This document shows, in pieces, positions 54,733 to 62,072 of a DNA stretch of 64,000 nucleotides; position 1 is the first letter of the stretch, and each line of letters opens with the position of its first letter. Position numbers and translations under genes: made by a program. Below the pieces are notes generated by a model. The model had not been told where the DNA came from, made no database searches, and worked only from the letters and a program-made list of their open reading frames with translations. This DNA comes from Corynebacterium sp. ACRPH (GTDB lineage Bacteria; Actinomycetota; Actinomycetes; Mycobacteriales; Mycobacteriaceae), in NCBI RefSeq assembly GCF_022347285.1, contig NZ_JAKRND010000005.1:62001-126000 (forward strand). The letters run 5' to 3'.

Positions 54733-54950
54733 GCGATAACTAACCATTTGATGCGCGCGTGCGGAATTAACAACGAAATACCGCTAAAACAGACAACATA
54801 TGGGGTGCACAGAAACACATATAGGTTCTGCGGAAAACCTATAGGGCGCGTCGCTAAAAACCGCTGTGCGCGGAAAACATAAAGGGTTTACGGACCCGGT
54901 CCCAGACCCCTCAATACTCTGAGCCGGAAGAATGGAAAGTGGAAGGTTGA
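54733..54950. other. Gene-poor stretch after att-like copy 2
   Basis: About 220 bp without a gene. It contains several ACATATAGGG/AACCTATAGGG-like short repeats (near 54810-54890), perhaps a replication or transfer-related iteron remnant, but no proof. Confidence 0.35.
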
Positions 54951-55391
54951 TGTATCCCCGCTATTTATTTTTTCCGTTTTTCGGAGTACATCGGGAGCTA
55001 CAACTGCGGACCAGCTCTGTGTGAACTAGATGAGAAGGCGCAGCAGCGAATCATCGACGCTGGACAGTTGGTGCTGCGGGCACGCGAGCGGCACCCCCGG
55101 CGGTCACTCGCGGAGCACTACAACCCGTTATCGATGGACCCAATTCTGCTCAAGGCTCACAACAACTTGGACCAGGAAGTCGATAAGGCTTTCGGTGCGG
55201 CACGCAAACTCACCAACGAGCGCCACCGCCAGGAGCTACTGTTCGCCAGCTACGGGGAGTTGGCGAGGGGCTATGTCTCCTCGCTTTCATCAAAATCGAA
55301 ACCACCAGCAGGGTCGTTCCCCGTGCGGGTGATTTTGATCGGCCCGCTGCCGGGTGTAGAACCCTGTCGCTGGCAACGCCGGGAACTATGA
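54951..55391 (+). pseudogene. C-terminal remnant of a class I DNA methyltransferase
   Basis: Without a start codon, the frame reads FSEYIGSYNCGPALCELDEK, then RHPRRSLAEHYNPLSMDPIL and LLFASYGELA, the C-terminal part of SAM-dependent DNA methyltransferases of the type II/IIL sort (VYLRRGF-like region missing). The last ~30 residues after GELARGYV look unrelated, so both ends are broken. Probably a leftover of an earlier cargo. Confidence 0.6.
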
Positions 55392-55493
55392 CTGTGCCCG
55401 ACGAGAACACGTCACTGTCATAACGCGGCTCACGGTAGACGAGCATGGGTCGTTCACTACTACTGGTGGATTTCGGTTTTGGTGGTGGGGGGA

Positions 55494-56348
55494 TTACCGC
55501 CGCCGGCCTCGTTTTTTCCGTTGAGGAGGGCGTTGACTACTTCCCGATTGTGAAATGGGCCGATGGCGCGGTGGAGAGAAACCAGTCACCTGGAAGAGAT
55601 CGATCCAGTCGCTGGTGCGCAATCTGGGAGGTAGGGTTGCGGGGTCGATTCCTCGCGAGCGCAACCATGATTGTGTCTCTGAACGTGATGAAAACAACCC
55701 TGCCCTTCGGAGAATTTCCCCTATCCCGCGTCCCCGGGCGGTGAAAACGGTGTGCACCATCGCCTGAAAGGCTTTGCGCTGCTCTATCGGGATCTTCGGG
55801 TCACCCACCCGGCGGATCACTAAGATCCCCCCGTCAACGTTTGGCTGTGGCCGGAAAGCAGACCTTGGTACTCGGGAACCAAGGTGAAATGTGAACCATG
55901 GGGACCACTGAGCCGTCATCATTGTGCTTGCGCCTACCCCGGCCCGGCGGCGAGCGACTTCCCACTGCATGAGGAGTACAGCGTCAGTCCATGCCGGCGC
56001 ATGCAACAACTTTCGAAGAATGGCAGTGGTGAGGTGAAAGGGAATGTTTCCCACAATGACGCAGGGAGTGGCGGGTAACGGGAAGTTAAGGAAATCATCA
56101 TGGACCACTTCGACCGACGCCGAGGCGGTCTTTTTTGTGAGTTTGGCAGCTAGTTTTGCGTCTACCTCAACTGCCGTTATTGGCCTCCCCAAGCGGGATA
56201 GCGGGTGAGTGAGGGCACCGCTTCCTGGCCCGATCTCAATGATGGGGCCAGAGGATTGTTTTACAAGATCGACGATGGAGTTGATGATCTTGTGGTCTGT
56301 GAGAAAATTTTGGCCATGTTCGTGACGGCCGTATCCGTATGTAGACAT
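55494..56348 (-). CDS. erm(X): 23S rRNA adenine-N6 dimethyltransferase Erm(X)
   Basis: A 284-residue Erm enzyme that dimethylates A2058 of 23S rRNA, giving MLS resistance. It reads STYGYGRHEHGQNFLTDHKI at the start, then SAM motif IEIGPGSGALTHPL, EVDAKLAAKL, and NIPFHLTTAIL (catalytic N-I-P-F). It is nearly the Erm(X) of corynebacteria. The start ATG 56348 has GGAG at 8 bp; an upstream in-frame ATG is not needed. The basic C-terminus (RKKRGRRR) is normal. IS1249, usual in Tn5432, is absent. Confidence 0.95.
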   Translation of the reverse strand: MSTYGYGRHEHGQNFLTDHKIINSIVDLVKQSSGPIIEIGPGSGALTHPLSRLGRPITAVEVDAKLAAKLTKKTASASVEVVHDDFLNFPLPATPCVIVGNIPFHLTTAILRKLLHAPAWTDAVLLMQWEVARRRAGVGASTMMTAQWSPWFTFHLGSRVPRSAFRPQPNVDGGILVIRRVGDPKIPIEQRKAFQAMVHTVFTARGRGIGEILRRAGLFSSRSETQSWLRSRGIDPATLPPRLRTSDWIDLFQVTGFSPPRHRPISQSGSSQRPPQRKKRGRRR

Positions 56349-56376
56349 CAGGTGTGCTCCGTGGAGTTGAAACGAA

Positions 56377-56403
56377 GCCGGGCATGGCAAATGGCCGCCC
56401 GGC
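56377..56403. promoter_or_regulatory. Hairpin in the erm(X) attenuator
   Basis: GCCGGGC (56377-56383) pairs with GCCCGGC (56397-56403) between leader peptide and erm(X) start. Such hairpins sequester the erm ribosome site until macrolide stalls the ribosome on the leader. Confidence 0.5.
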
Positions 56404-56449
56404 TAAAGGACCGGAGCGGTTTCTAACCTGCGGGAGGGAGAAAACCGCC

Positions 56450-56497
56450 TTAGCGGCTGGTGAGCGGCCGCATGAAAACGGAACCTGAAATCAACAT
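56450..56497 (-). CDS. Erm(X) leader peptide
   Basis: A 15-codon frame MLISGSVFMRPLTSR with TAA at 56450-56452, beginning 149 bp upstream of erm(X). Known erm(X) leaders also begin MLISG. Ribosome stalling here in the presence of macrolide would open the erm(X) start. Confidence 0.75.
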   Translation of the reverse strand: MLISGSVFMRPLTSR

Positions 56498-56503
56498 GGG
56501 CCT

Positions 56504-56533
56504 ATCGTATCCAATTAATTTCGCAGGGTCCAA
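56504..56533 (-). promoter_or_regulatory. erm(X) promoter
   Basis: On the minus strand TTGGAC (56528-56533) and TACGAT (56504-56509) are spaced by 18 bp, immediately upstream of the leader peptide start (56497), so the leader mRNA would be almost leaderless. Confidence 0.55.
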
Positions 56534-56697
56534 TACGGTGAGAAAGAAGACAACCGCACCGCAACAGTGCAAGACCTCTCTGGATTGGAATTTGTCCTAC
56601 TTTCGGCTCGTCGTACAGACGCCACTGGCGTATTTTGTCTCTGGGCAACGAGGGGGAGTTACCCCCACCTCCGGATGTTTTTAAGGTGCACCCCTGA

Positions 56698-57016
56698 TTA
56701 CGCTGTGGTGCGGGAGTAATTTTGTCCGACCGATCGGACTATCCACCGACGTGGGGCGGGTAGTTCGAGGTCCCAGCAGATGATCGCGTCGATTTCGCCG
56801 CGTTCAAAGGACGCCACCATGGCGTCGTAGTCGGGGCGAGCCACATTCTTCTTTGACGCGGAAATGGACTGATCGACGTAGTTATGTCCTATGTCCAACG
56901 TGCAAGCCACGCTGCTTTGCAATGGCTTCACAGTCCTGACGCTGCCGGTCGATGGTGAGGCCATCCACGTCAGCGTCTCGTGAGATACGAAGGTAAATAG
57001 GAGCGCGTGTTGTCAA
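56698..57016 (-). pseudogene. Large serine recombinase remnant
   Basis: The reading begins TTG at 57016: TTRAPIYLRISRDADVDGLT then IDRQR, the catalytic domain start of phage-type serine integrases. It shifts frame to continue as GHNYVDQSISASKKNVARPD and FERGEIDAIICWDLE, and shifts again after CWDL. The rest is missing. Att-like copy 3 lies 26 bp upstream of the start. Confidence 0.85.
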
Positions 57017-57042
57017 ACGCTATTAATAAGGCCCTTAGCTAC

Positions 57043-57071
57043 ACATTGAACTTAAACTCGACGGTATGTAG
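57043..57071 (+). repeat. Att-like 29-bp motif, copy 3
   Basis: ACATTGAACTTAAACTCGAC followed by GGTATGTAG. It is the most divergent copy. The right flank (GTTGCAAAGTTAC) is shared with copy 5 only; the left flank is the recombinase start shared with copy 2. Confidence 0.7.
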
Positions 57072-57207
57072 TTGCAAAGTTACTTTCTCGAGAACCTCGC
57101 CGCCCACGTCGCTCCCGCGTTGGGTGGCAGCCGAACCACAAAGGATCAGTCATCTGCTATCCCATCGACTAATTCTTGCAGGTCGCAGGACCTTCGCGTA
57201 ACTGTCA

Positions 57208-57252
57208 GTTCAGCGCATTTTGAATAGTTCAGCACACGATGTATTGTTCAGC
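57208..57252. promoter_or_regulatory. Three 19-bp-spaced direct repeats over the cmtR start
   Basis: GTTCAGC at 57208, 57227 and 57246, each followed by A/GCA, at an exact 19-bp period. The last repeat ends 2 bp before the cmtR ATG. The period of about two helical turns suggests cooperative binding of an ArsR-family repressor along one face. Probably the CmtR operator. Confidence 0.55.
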
Positions 57253-57254
57253 AC

Positions 57255-57614
57255 ATGCTGACCATTGTTTCACGCCTCGACGTCATGAACCGGCTCGGCC
57301 GGGCCATGGCGGATCCGACGCGCTCCAGAATCCTGATGACACTACTCGACGGCCCGAGCTACCCGGCCGTGCTTTCGCGCGACCTGGACCTGACCCGCTC
57401 GAACGTCTCGAACCACCTGACCTGCCTGCGCGACTGCGGCATCGTCGTCGCCGAGCCGGAGGGCCGCAAGACACGCTACGAAATCGCCGATCCGCACCTC
57501 GCGGCAGCGCTCAACGCGCTGGTGAACGCGACGTTGGCTGTCGACGAAAACGCCCCGTGCATCGACCCTGAATGCTCGGTGCCCGGCTGCGGCGAGAAGG
57601 GAGCGGACGCATGA
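57255..57614 (+). CDS. cmtR: Cadmium/lead-sensing ArsR-family regulator CmtR
   Basis: A 119-residue ArsR/SmtB repressor. The winged helix is DLTRSNVSNHLTCLRDCGIV; the two cysteines of TCLRDC and a C-terminal one (APCIDPECSVPGC) match the cadmium/lead site of mycobacterial CmtR. Low-level GTTCAGC repeats overlap its start. It overlaps cadA by 4 bp (ATGA), so the two are translationally coupled. Confidence 0.9.
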   Translation: MLTIVSRLDVMNRLGRAMADPTRSRILMTLLDGPSYPAVLSRDLDLTRSNVSNHLTCLRDCGIVVAEPEGRKTRYEIADPHLAAALNALVNATLAVDENAPCIDPECSVPGCGEKGADA

Positions 57615-59503
57615 GCTCGGCGTGTGGATGCGCACACGAACCCGCCACAGAGATCGAAGAACTCGATCGGCCATGGTGGAAGGACCCCGAGTTGCTACTG
57701 CCGATCTTCTCCGGCGTAGCCCTCGGCATAGGTCTGGCGCTGGACTGGTCCGGGGTAGAGACACCCGCGACAGTACTGTTCTGGGTCGGCCTGCTGCTAG
57801 GGGCGTATACGTTCGCGCCCGGCGCGATCCGAAACCTTGTCACGAAGCGCAAGCTCGGCATTGGTTTGCTGATGACGATCAGCGCGGTCGGCGCGGTAAT
57901 CCTCGGTTACGTCGGAGAGGCCGCGGCGCTAGCGTTCCTGTACTCGATCGCCGAGGCGCTGGAAGACAAGGCAATGGACCGGGCCCAAGGCGGACTGCGG
58001 GCACTGTTGAAGCTGGTACCGCAAACCGCGACCGTGCTGCGCGGCGGTACTACGGCCGAGGTCGCTGCGAAGGACCTTGAGGTTGGCGAGCTAATGGTCG
58101 TACGCCCCGGGGAGCGGATCGCCACGGACGGCATCATTCGGTCCGGACGCTCCAGCCTTGACACCTCAGCGATCACCGGAGAATCCATTCCGGAGGAGGT
58201 TGCGCCCGGCGACGAGGTACCCGCGGGAGCGATCAACTCCGCCGGTGTGCTGGAGGTCGAGACGACCGCAGCTGGAACGGACAACTCGCTGACCACACTC
58301 GTCGACCTCGTCGAGCAGGCGCAGGCGGAAAAGGGCGACCGCGCCCGGATCGCCGACCGAATTGCCCAACCCCTAGTGCCCGGGGTGATGATCCTGGCGG
58401 TGCTGGTCGGCGTGATCGGCTCGCTGCTGGGCAACCCCGAGACGTGGATCACCCGAGCGTTGGTGGTCCTGGTCGCAGCATCCCCGTGTGCGCTGGCAAT
58501 CTCCGTGCCGCTGACGGTCGTAGCCGCCATCGGCGCGGCCAGCCAGTTCGGCGTGGTCATCAAGTCCGGCGCGGCGTTCGAGCGACTCGGTGGCATCCGT
58601 CACCTGGCGGTGGACAAGACCGGAACCCTTACCCGCAACCAGCCCGAGGTTACCGACGTGGTCCCGGCAGACGGATTCGATCCGGCGCAGGTGCTTGCCT
58701 TCGCGGCGGCAGTTGAGCAGCAATCGACGCACCCCCTCGCTGCGGCGATCGCGGCAGCGGTGCCCGAAGCGCCCGCCGCCCAGGACATCAGCGAGGAAGC
58801 CGGACATGGCATCGGCGGCACTGTCGAAGGTCGACGGGTGCTGGTGGGCAGCCCCCGGTGGATCGACGCCGGGCCACTAAAGGCAGACGTTGAGCGCATG
58901 GAGTCCGAGGGCCAGACCTGCGTCCTTGTCACCGTCGATGACGCCCTCTCTGGGGCGATCGGGGTCCGCGACGAGCTGCGGCCCGAGGTGCCCGAAGCCG
59001 TGCAGACCCTGCACGCCAACGACGTGGAAGTGAGCATGCTCACCGGCGACAACACTCGCACCGCCCGGGCGCTGGCTGAAATCGCCGGAATCGACGACGT
59101 GCGCGCCGAGCTTCGCCCAGAGGACAAGGCAAGCATCGTCGCCGAACTCTCCTCCAAGACGCCGACGGCGATGATTGGCGACGGCATCAACGACGCTCCT
59201 GCGCTGGCGAGCGCGACGGTGGGCATAGCGATGGGAGCGACCGGCTCTGACGCCGCAATCGAGTCCGCTGACGTCGCCTTCACCGGCCACGACCTCCGAC
59301 TGATCCCGCAGGCGCTGCAGCACGCCCGTCGAGGCAGCAGGATTATTAACCAGAACATCGTGCTGTCTCTGGCCATCATCATCGTGTTGATGCCGCTGGC
59401 GATCAGCGGCGTGCTGGGTCTGGCCGCCGTCGTATTGGTTCACGAGGTCGCTGAAGTCATTGTCATCTTGAACGGCCTGCGGGCTGCGCAAGCGAAGCGC
59501 TGA
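57611..59503 (+). CDS. cadA: Heavy-metal P1B ATPase (CadA-like)
   Basis: A 630-residue heavy-metal exporter without an N-terminal HMA domain; the cytoplasmic start has only CGCAHEP. TGESIPEE, the transmembrane SPC motif (VAASPCALAISVP), DKTGTLTRNQ, STHPLAAAI and GDGINDAP are present, and HEVAEVIVILNG is near the C-terminus. SPC instead of CPC points to the P1B-4 subgroup (cobalt, zinc, cadmium-type), while pairing with CmtR suggests cadmium or lead. The ATG at 57611 was chosen over a frame start 13 codons upstream. Confidence 0.9.
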   Translation: MSSACGCAHEPATEIEELDRPWWKDPELLLPIFSGVALGIGLALDWSGVETPATVLFWVGLLLGAYTFAPGAIRNLVTKRKLGIGLLMTISAVGAVILGYVGEAAALAFLYSIAEALEDKAMDRAQGGLRALLKLVPQTATVLRGGTTAEVAAKDLEVGELMVVRPGERIATDGIIRSGRSSLDTSAITGESIPEEVAPGDEVPAGAINSAGVLEVETTAAGTDNSLTTLVDLVEQAQAEKGDRARIADRIAQPLVPGVMILAVLVGVIGSLLGNPETWITRALVVLVAASPCALAISVPLTVVAAIGAASQFGVVIKSGAAFERLGGIRHLAVDKTGTLTRNQPEVTDVVPADGFDPAQVLAFAAAVEQQSTHPLAAAIAAAVPEAPAAQDISEEAGHGIGGTVEGRRVLVGSPRWIDAGPLKADVERMESEGQTCVLVTVDDALSGAIGVRDELRPEVPEAVQTLHANDVEVSMLTGDNTRTARALAEIAGIDDVRAELRPEDKASIVAELSSKTPTAMIGDGINDAPALASATVGIAMGATGSDAAIESADVAFTGHDLRLIPQALQHARRGSRIINQNIVLSLAIIIVLMPLAISGVLGLAAVVLVHEVAEVIVILNGLRAAQAKR

Positions 59504-59581
59504 GACACACCTTCGCCCAGCGCGCTGGCTCTCCAGCGCGGATCTTGGAAGGATCGAGCTGCTCAGGGACCAAGCGTCGCC

Positions 59582-59949
59582 TCAAAACTTTTGCTGCCGA
59601 GCTTCATCGACACGGTCCGCGACTACCTGGGCAGTGTGTTTGGCAAAGAGCCCCACACCCATCAGGGTTGCCGATCCGTCGCCGGTCCAGTTGCCATAAC
59701 CGACTAGATGCAGATTCTTCACTGCGGTTTCGCGGCCACGCATGAGGTGGCGGAATGGACTGAGGGCCGGACGGAAACCAGTGCACCAGATCAGATGGTC
59801 GTGGTCGAGCTCGCTCAAGCTATCGAAGATGGGGGTAGCGGTGAGCTGGCCGGAGTCGCGGAGCTCACGTAAATGAGGAAGCGCGACAATGTCCCCGAGG
59901 TTCGGGCCGGAATCGCCACCGAGAATCCGGCGGTGGCTGCCCGCGTTAA
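59582..59949 (-). pseudogene. C-terminal remnant of an ArsO-like flavin monooxygenase
   Basis: The frame reads GSHRRILGGDSGPNLGDIVA, then DHLIWCTGFRPALSPFRHL and NLHLVGYGNWTGDGSATLMG to its stop. It is the last third of a flavoprotein monooxygenase of the type linked to arsenic resistance in actinobacteria. The frame is stopped by a TAA at the att-like copy 4, so the 5' two thirds were lost exactly at that site. Confidence 0.7.
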
Positions 59950-59978
59950 ACGTTGAACTTGAACTCCACGGATTGTCG
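59950..59978 (+). repeat. Att-like 29-bp motif, copy 4
   Basis: ACGTTGAACTTGAACTCCAC followed by GGATTGTCG. Left: truncated ArsO-like gene; right: chromosome-like genes beginning with an RHH protein. Confidence 0.75.
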
Positions 59979-60034
59979 AAAGACTATAACCTCCCCCGAG
60001 CCGCCAAGCCCTTTTCCGTATTACGATTATGTTC

Positions 60035-60280
60035 ATGAAAACTATCAACGGAAAGCCAGTCAGCGAAGAGCAAATCGATGCGTGGGTAACCGAAGCCGAG
60101 AAAGGCTACGACGTAGAAATACTTCGTCGACGAGGAAGGAAACCTCGCAACGAAGATACTGCGAAGGTTATCTCCATTCGGCTCTCTCCTCGCGAAATCT
60201 TGGACCTCGACAAATACGCAGCCGCCCACGGATGGTCACGGTCCCAGGCAATCCGCGAAGCGCTAAAGAATGCTATTTAG
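60035..60280 (+). CDS. Ribbon-helix-helix protein
   Basis: An 81-residue protein with an RHH C-terminal half (KVISIRLSPREILDLDKYAA and SRSQAIREALKNA). The N-terminal part SEEQIDAWVTEAEKGYDV is common to RHH antitoxins of corynebacteria. No toxin is adjacent. Starts with ATG without a strong ribosome site. Confidence 0.75.
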   Translation: MKTINGKPVSEEQIDAWVTEAEKGYDVEILRRRGRKPRNEDTAKVISIRLSPREILDLDKYAAAHGWSRSQAIREALKNAI

Positions 60281-60325
60281 AAATGCACGTAGCAAGCGTC
60301 AGATCCCATCCTCATAATAGAGACC

Positions 60326-60676
60326 ATGAATGATGCCAATCTCACGATCCGGCAGATCACCTTCGACTGCCACGATCCCTCAAAGCTCGCCAAGTTTTGG
60401 TCCGCCGCAACCGGATGCGAAATCGCCGCGGATTACGGCGATTTTGTGATGGTTGATTCCACCCCGGCGCTGGGATTTCAGCGCGTCAAGGATCCGACAC
60501 CTGGGAAAAACCGCATGCACATCGACGTTGGCGGGGCGGAGCGCGAAACTTTAATAGAACGCCTCAAAGACCTAGGCGCTACCGAACTCACCACCCACGA
60601 GGCGCCGGGATTGGTGTGGACTGTCATGCAGGACCCGGAAGGCAACGAGTTCTGCGTGGGTAACCCCGGGGACTAG
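60326..60676 (+). CDS. VOC (glyoxalase/bleomycin-resistance fold) protein
   Basis: A 116-residue single-domain VOC protein: ITFDCHDPSKLAKFWSAATG (first beta-alpha unit), FQRVKDPTPGKNRMHIDVGG and DPEGNEFCVG (metal or cofactor region). Such small proteins bind metals or ligands; function unknown. 46 bp after the RHH gene. Confidence 0.85.
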   Translation: MNDANLTIRQITFDCHDPSKLAKFWSAATGCEIAADYGDFVMVDSTPALGFQRVKDPTPGKNRMHIDVGGAERETLIERLKDLGATELTTHEAPGLVWTVMQDPEGNEFCVGNPGD

Positions 60677-60724
60677 CTACACTACGCGGAGCGTCTCTAG
60701 GTCCAAGGCTGGCGTCAATCTGTG

Positions 60725-60982
60725 ATGTCGCTAGCGGGAGACACAGTCAATGTCGCGAACTGCGCCCGTCAGGCTGCGGTGGATCAGGCGCAGAAAGCCA
60801 CCGAGAAAATTCGCGACATGAACGACGACCGGCTACTTGCGAAGGCCGCTGAAATCGAAGCCCGACGGGAGAAGGAAGAGCAAAAAGCACTCGACTCAAC
60901 CGACGACGAGAATAATTCTGAGGCCGAACCCCGTCCGTCGCGACGCGGCCTCCGCTTCCGCCGAGACAAGAACGACTCGTAG
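60725..60982 (+). CDS. Small charged protein of unknown function
   Basis: About 85 residues, very charged and helical, with a Glu/Lys/Arg-rich C-terminus (PRPSRRGLRFRRDKNDS). Directly before arfB. Not recognised. Confidence 0.5.
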   Translation: MSLAGDTVNVANCARQAAVDQAQKATEKIRDMNDDRLLAKAAEIEARREKEEQKALDSTDDENNSEAEPRPSRRGLRFRRDKNDS

Positions 60983-61001
60983 GGCACCTAGACTGGGCTG
61001 C

Positions 61002-61445
61002 ATGAAAGACCTGACCATCGCGCCCGGCCCGGGGATCCCCGACGGTGCAGTCATCGCCGCTGCCGACCTAACGGAGCGGTTCGCGAAGTCGTCGGGTCCG
61101 GGCGGCCAGGGCGTCAACCCGACCGACAGCAAGGTCCAGCTTTCCATCGATATCGCTGAAAGCGCATCGCTTACCGACGCCCAACGCCGCCGCATCTTGC
61201 GCAACCTCGAGCACCGCTTGGACGGCTCCGTCCTCACCGTGTCTGCGTCGACCCAGCGGTCGCAGGTGCGCAACCGAGCTGAGGCACGCGAACGCATGGC
61301 CGCCCTGTTGCGCGAGGCCCTAGCTCCGCCCCCTCCCCCGCGGCACAAAACGAAGCCGACGAGGGGCTCGGTACGGCGCCGTCTCGAAGCAAAGAAGCGG
61401 CGCTCGGAGCTGAAAGCGATGAGGCAACGGCCCCAAATTCCCTAG
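61002..61445 (+). CDS. arfB: Alternative ribosome-rescue factor ArfB
   Basis: A 147-residue peptidyl-tRNA hydrolase of the ArfB/YaeJ type. The GGQ motif is in SSGPGGQGVNPTDSKVQLSI, and the C-terminus is a basic tail (RRRLEAKKRRSELKAMRQ) for the mRNA channel. It releases stalled ribosomes lacking a stop codon. ATG at 61002 is close to the end of the preceding gene. Confidence 0.9.
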   Translation: MKDLTIAPGPGIPDGAVIAAADLTERFAKSSGPGGQGVNPTDSKVQLSIDIAESASLTDAQRRRILRNLEHRLDGSVLTVSASTQRSQVRNRAEARERMAALLREALAPPPPPRHKTKPTRGSVRRRLEAKKRRSELKAMRQRPQIP

Positions 61446-61452
61446 GTGCGGC

Positions 61453-61761
61453 CTACGCCGAAGCAGCTTGGACCGGCTGAATCCGCTCGATCTCGGCGAG
61501 GATTTTGTCTTCTGCCACATCCAGGTCGTACTGGGTCTGCAACCCGAGCCAGAACTGGGGGCTCATCTCGAAAAACTTCGCTAGACGAAGGGCCGTGTCA
61601 GCGGTTACAGCGCGCTTACCGTGAACAATTTCGTTGATCCGGCGGGGCGGAACGCCGATGGAGACGGCGAGCTTGTGCTGGGTGATCCCCATTCCCTTGA
61701 GAAAGTCCTCCATTAAGATCTCACCGGGGTGAACCGGAGGGAGCTTGTCAGTGGTAGTCAA
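61453..61761 (-). CDS. higA: HigA-type antitoxin, copy 2
   Basis: A 102-residue paralogue of HigA copy 1 with the same helix-turn-helix (GITQHKLAVSIGVPPRRINE); differences are few (EMSPQFW for GMSPQFW, ILAEIER for ILTEIEQ). Its start TTG at 61761 overlaps higB. It ends 8 bp after the convergent arfB stop. Confidence 0.9.
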   Translation of the reverse strand: MTTTDKLPPVHPGEILMEDFLKGMGITQHKLAVSIGVPPRRINEIVHGKRAVTADTALRLAKFFEMSPQFWLGLQTQYDLDVAEDKILAEIERIQPVQAASA

Positions 61762-62029
61762 CGATCTCAACCTCCTCTGGCCCCGCAGCGGACCACCGAA
61801 AACAGATCCGCCACTGGTCGTTGATTCGAATGCTGAACTGACCCCGCCGATCACCTTTCAACGCCTCAAGCCGGTTTCCCGGGGGAATCCGTAACTCATC
61901 AAGAGTCTGCGCGTACCCAAGCTGGCGAAGCTTACGCAGCGCTACTGAGTGAATGCGGGAATCGATCGAGCGAACCCGCTCTCGATTCCACAGACGCTCA
62001 GTGTCCTTGTCAGCGAACGACTGGATCAT
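61748..62029 (-). CDS. higB: HigB-type mRNA interferase toxin, copy 2
   Basis: A 93-residue paralogue of HigB copy 1. Differences are mostly conservative (FADKDTERLW for FANKDTERLW, DSRIHSVAL for DPRIHSVAL, QTLDELR for QSLQELR). Both copies keep the RelE-fold residues near IRINDQWRICFRWS. Confidence 0.9.
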   Translation of the reverse strand: MIQSFADKDTERLWNRERVRSIDSRIHSVALRKLRQLGYAQTLDELRIPPGNRLEALKGDRRGQFSIRINDQWRICFRWSAAGPEEVEIVDYH

Positions 62030-62034
62030 GCTTC

Positions 62035-62063
62035 ACCCTATCCCCCATAACGCGAAGCGTCAA
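62035..62063 (-). promoter_or_regulatory. Promoter and dyad operator of higBA copy 2
   Basis: TTGACG and TAGGGT spaced by 17 bp on the minus strand, with TAACGC-gaa-GCGTCA overlapping the -35 (62048-62062), identical to copy 1. Confidence 0.6.
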
Positions 62064-62072
62064 TAACGTTAC

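Noticed and set aside
55392-56700. A complete Tn5432 around erm(X)
   Set aside because: No IS1249 transposase or inverted repeats were found on either side.
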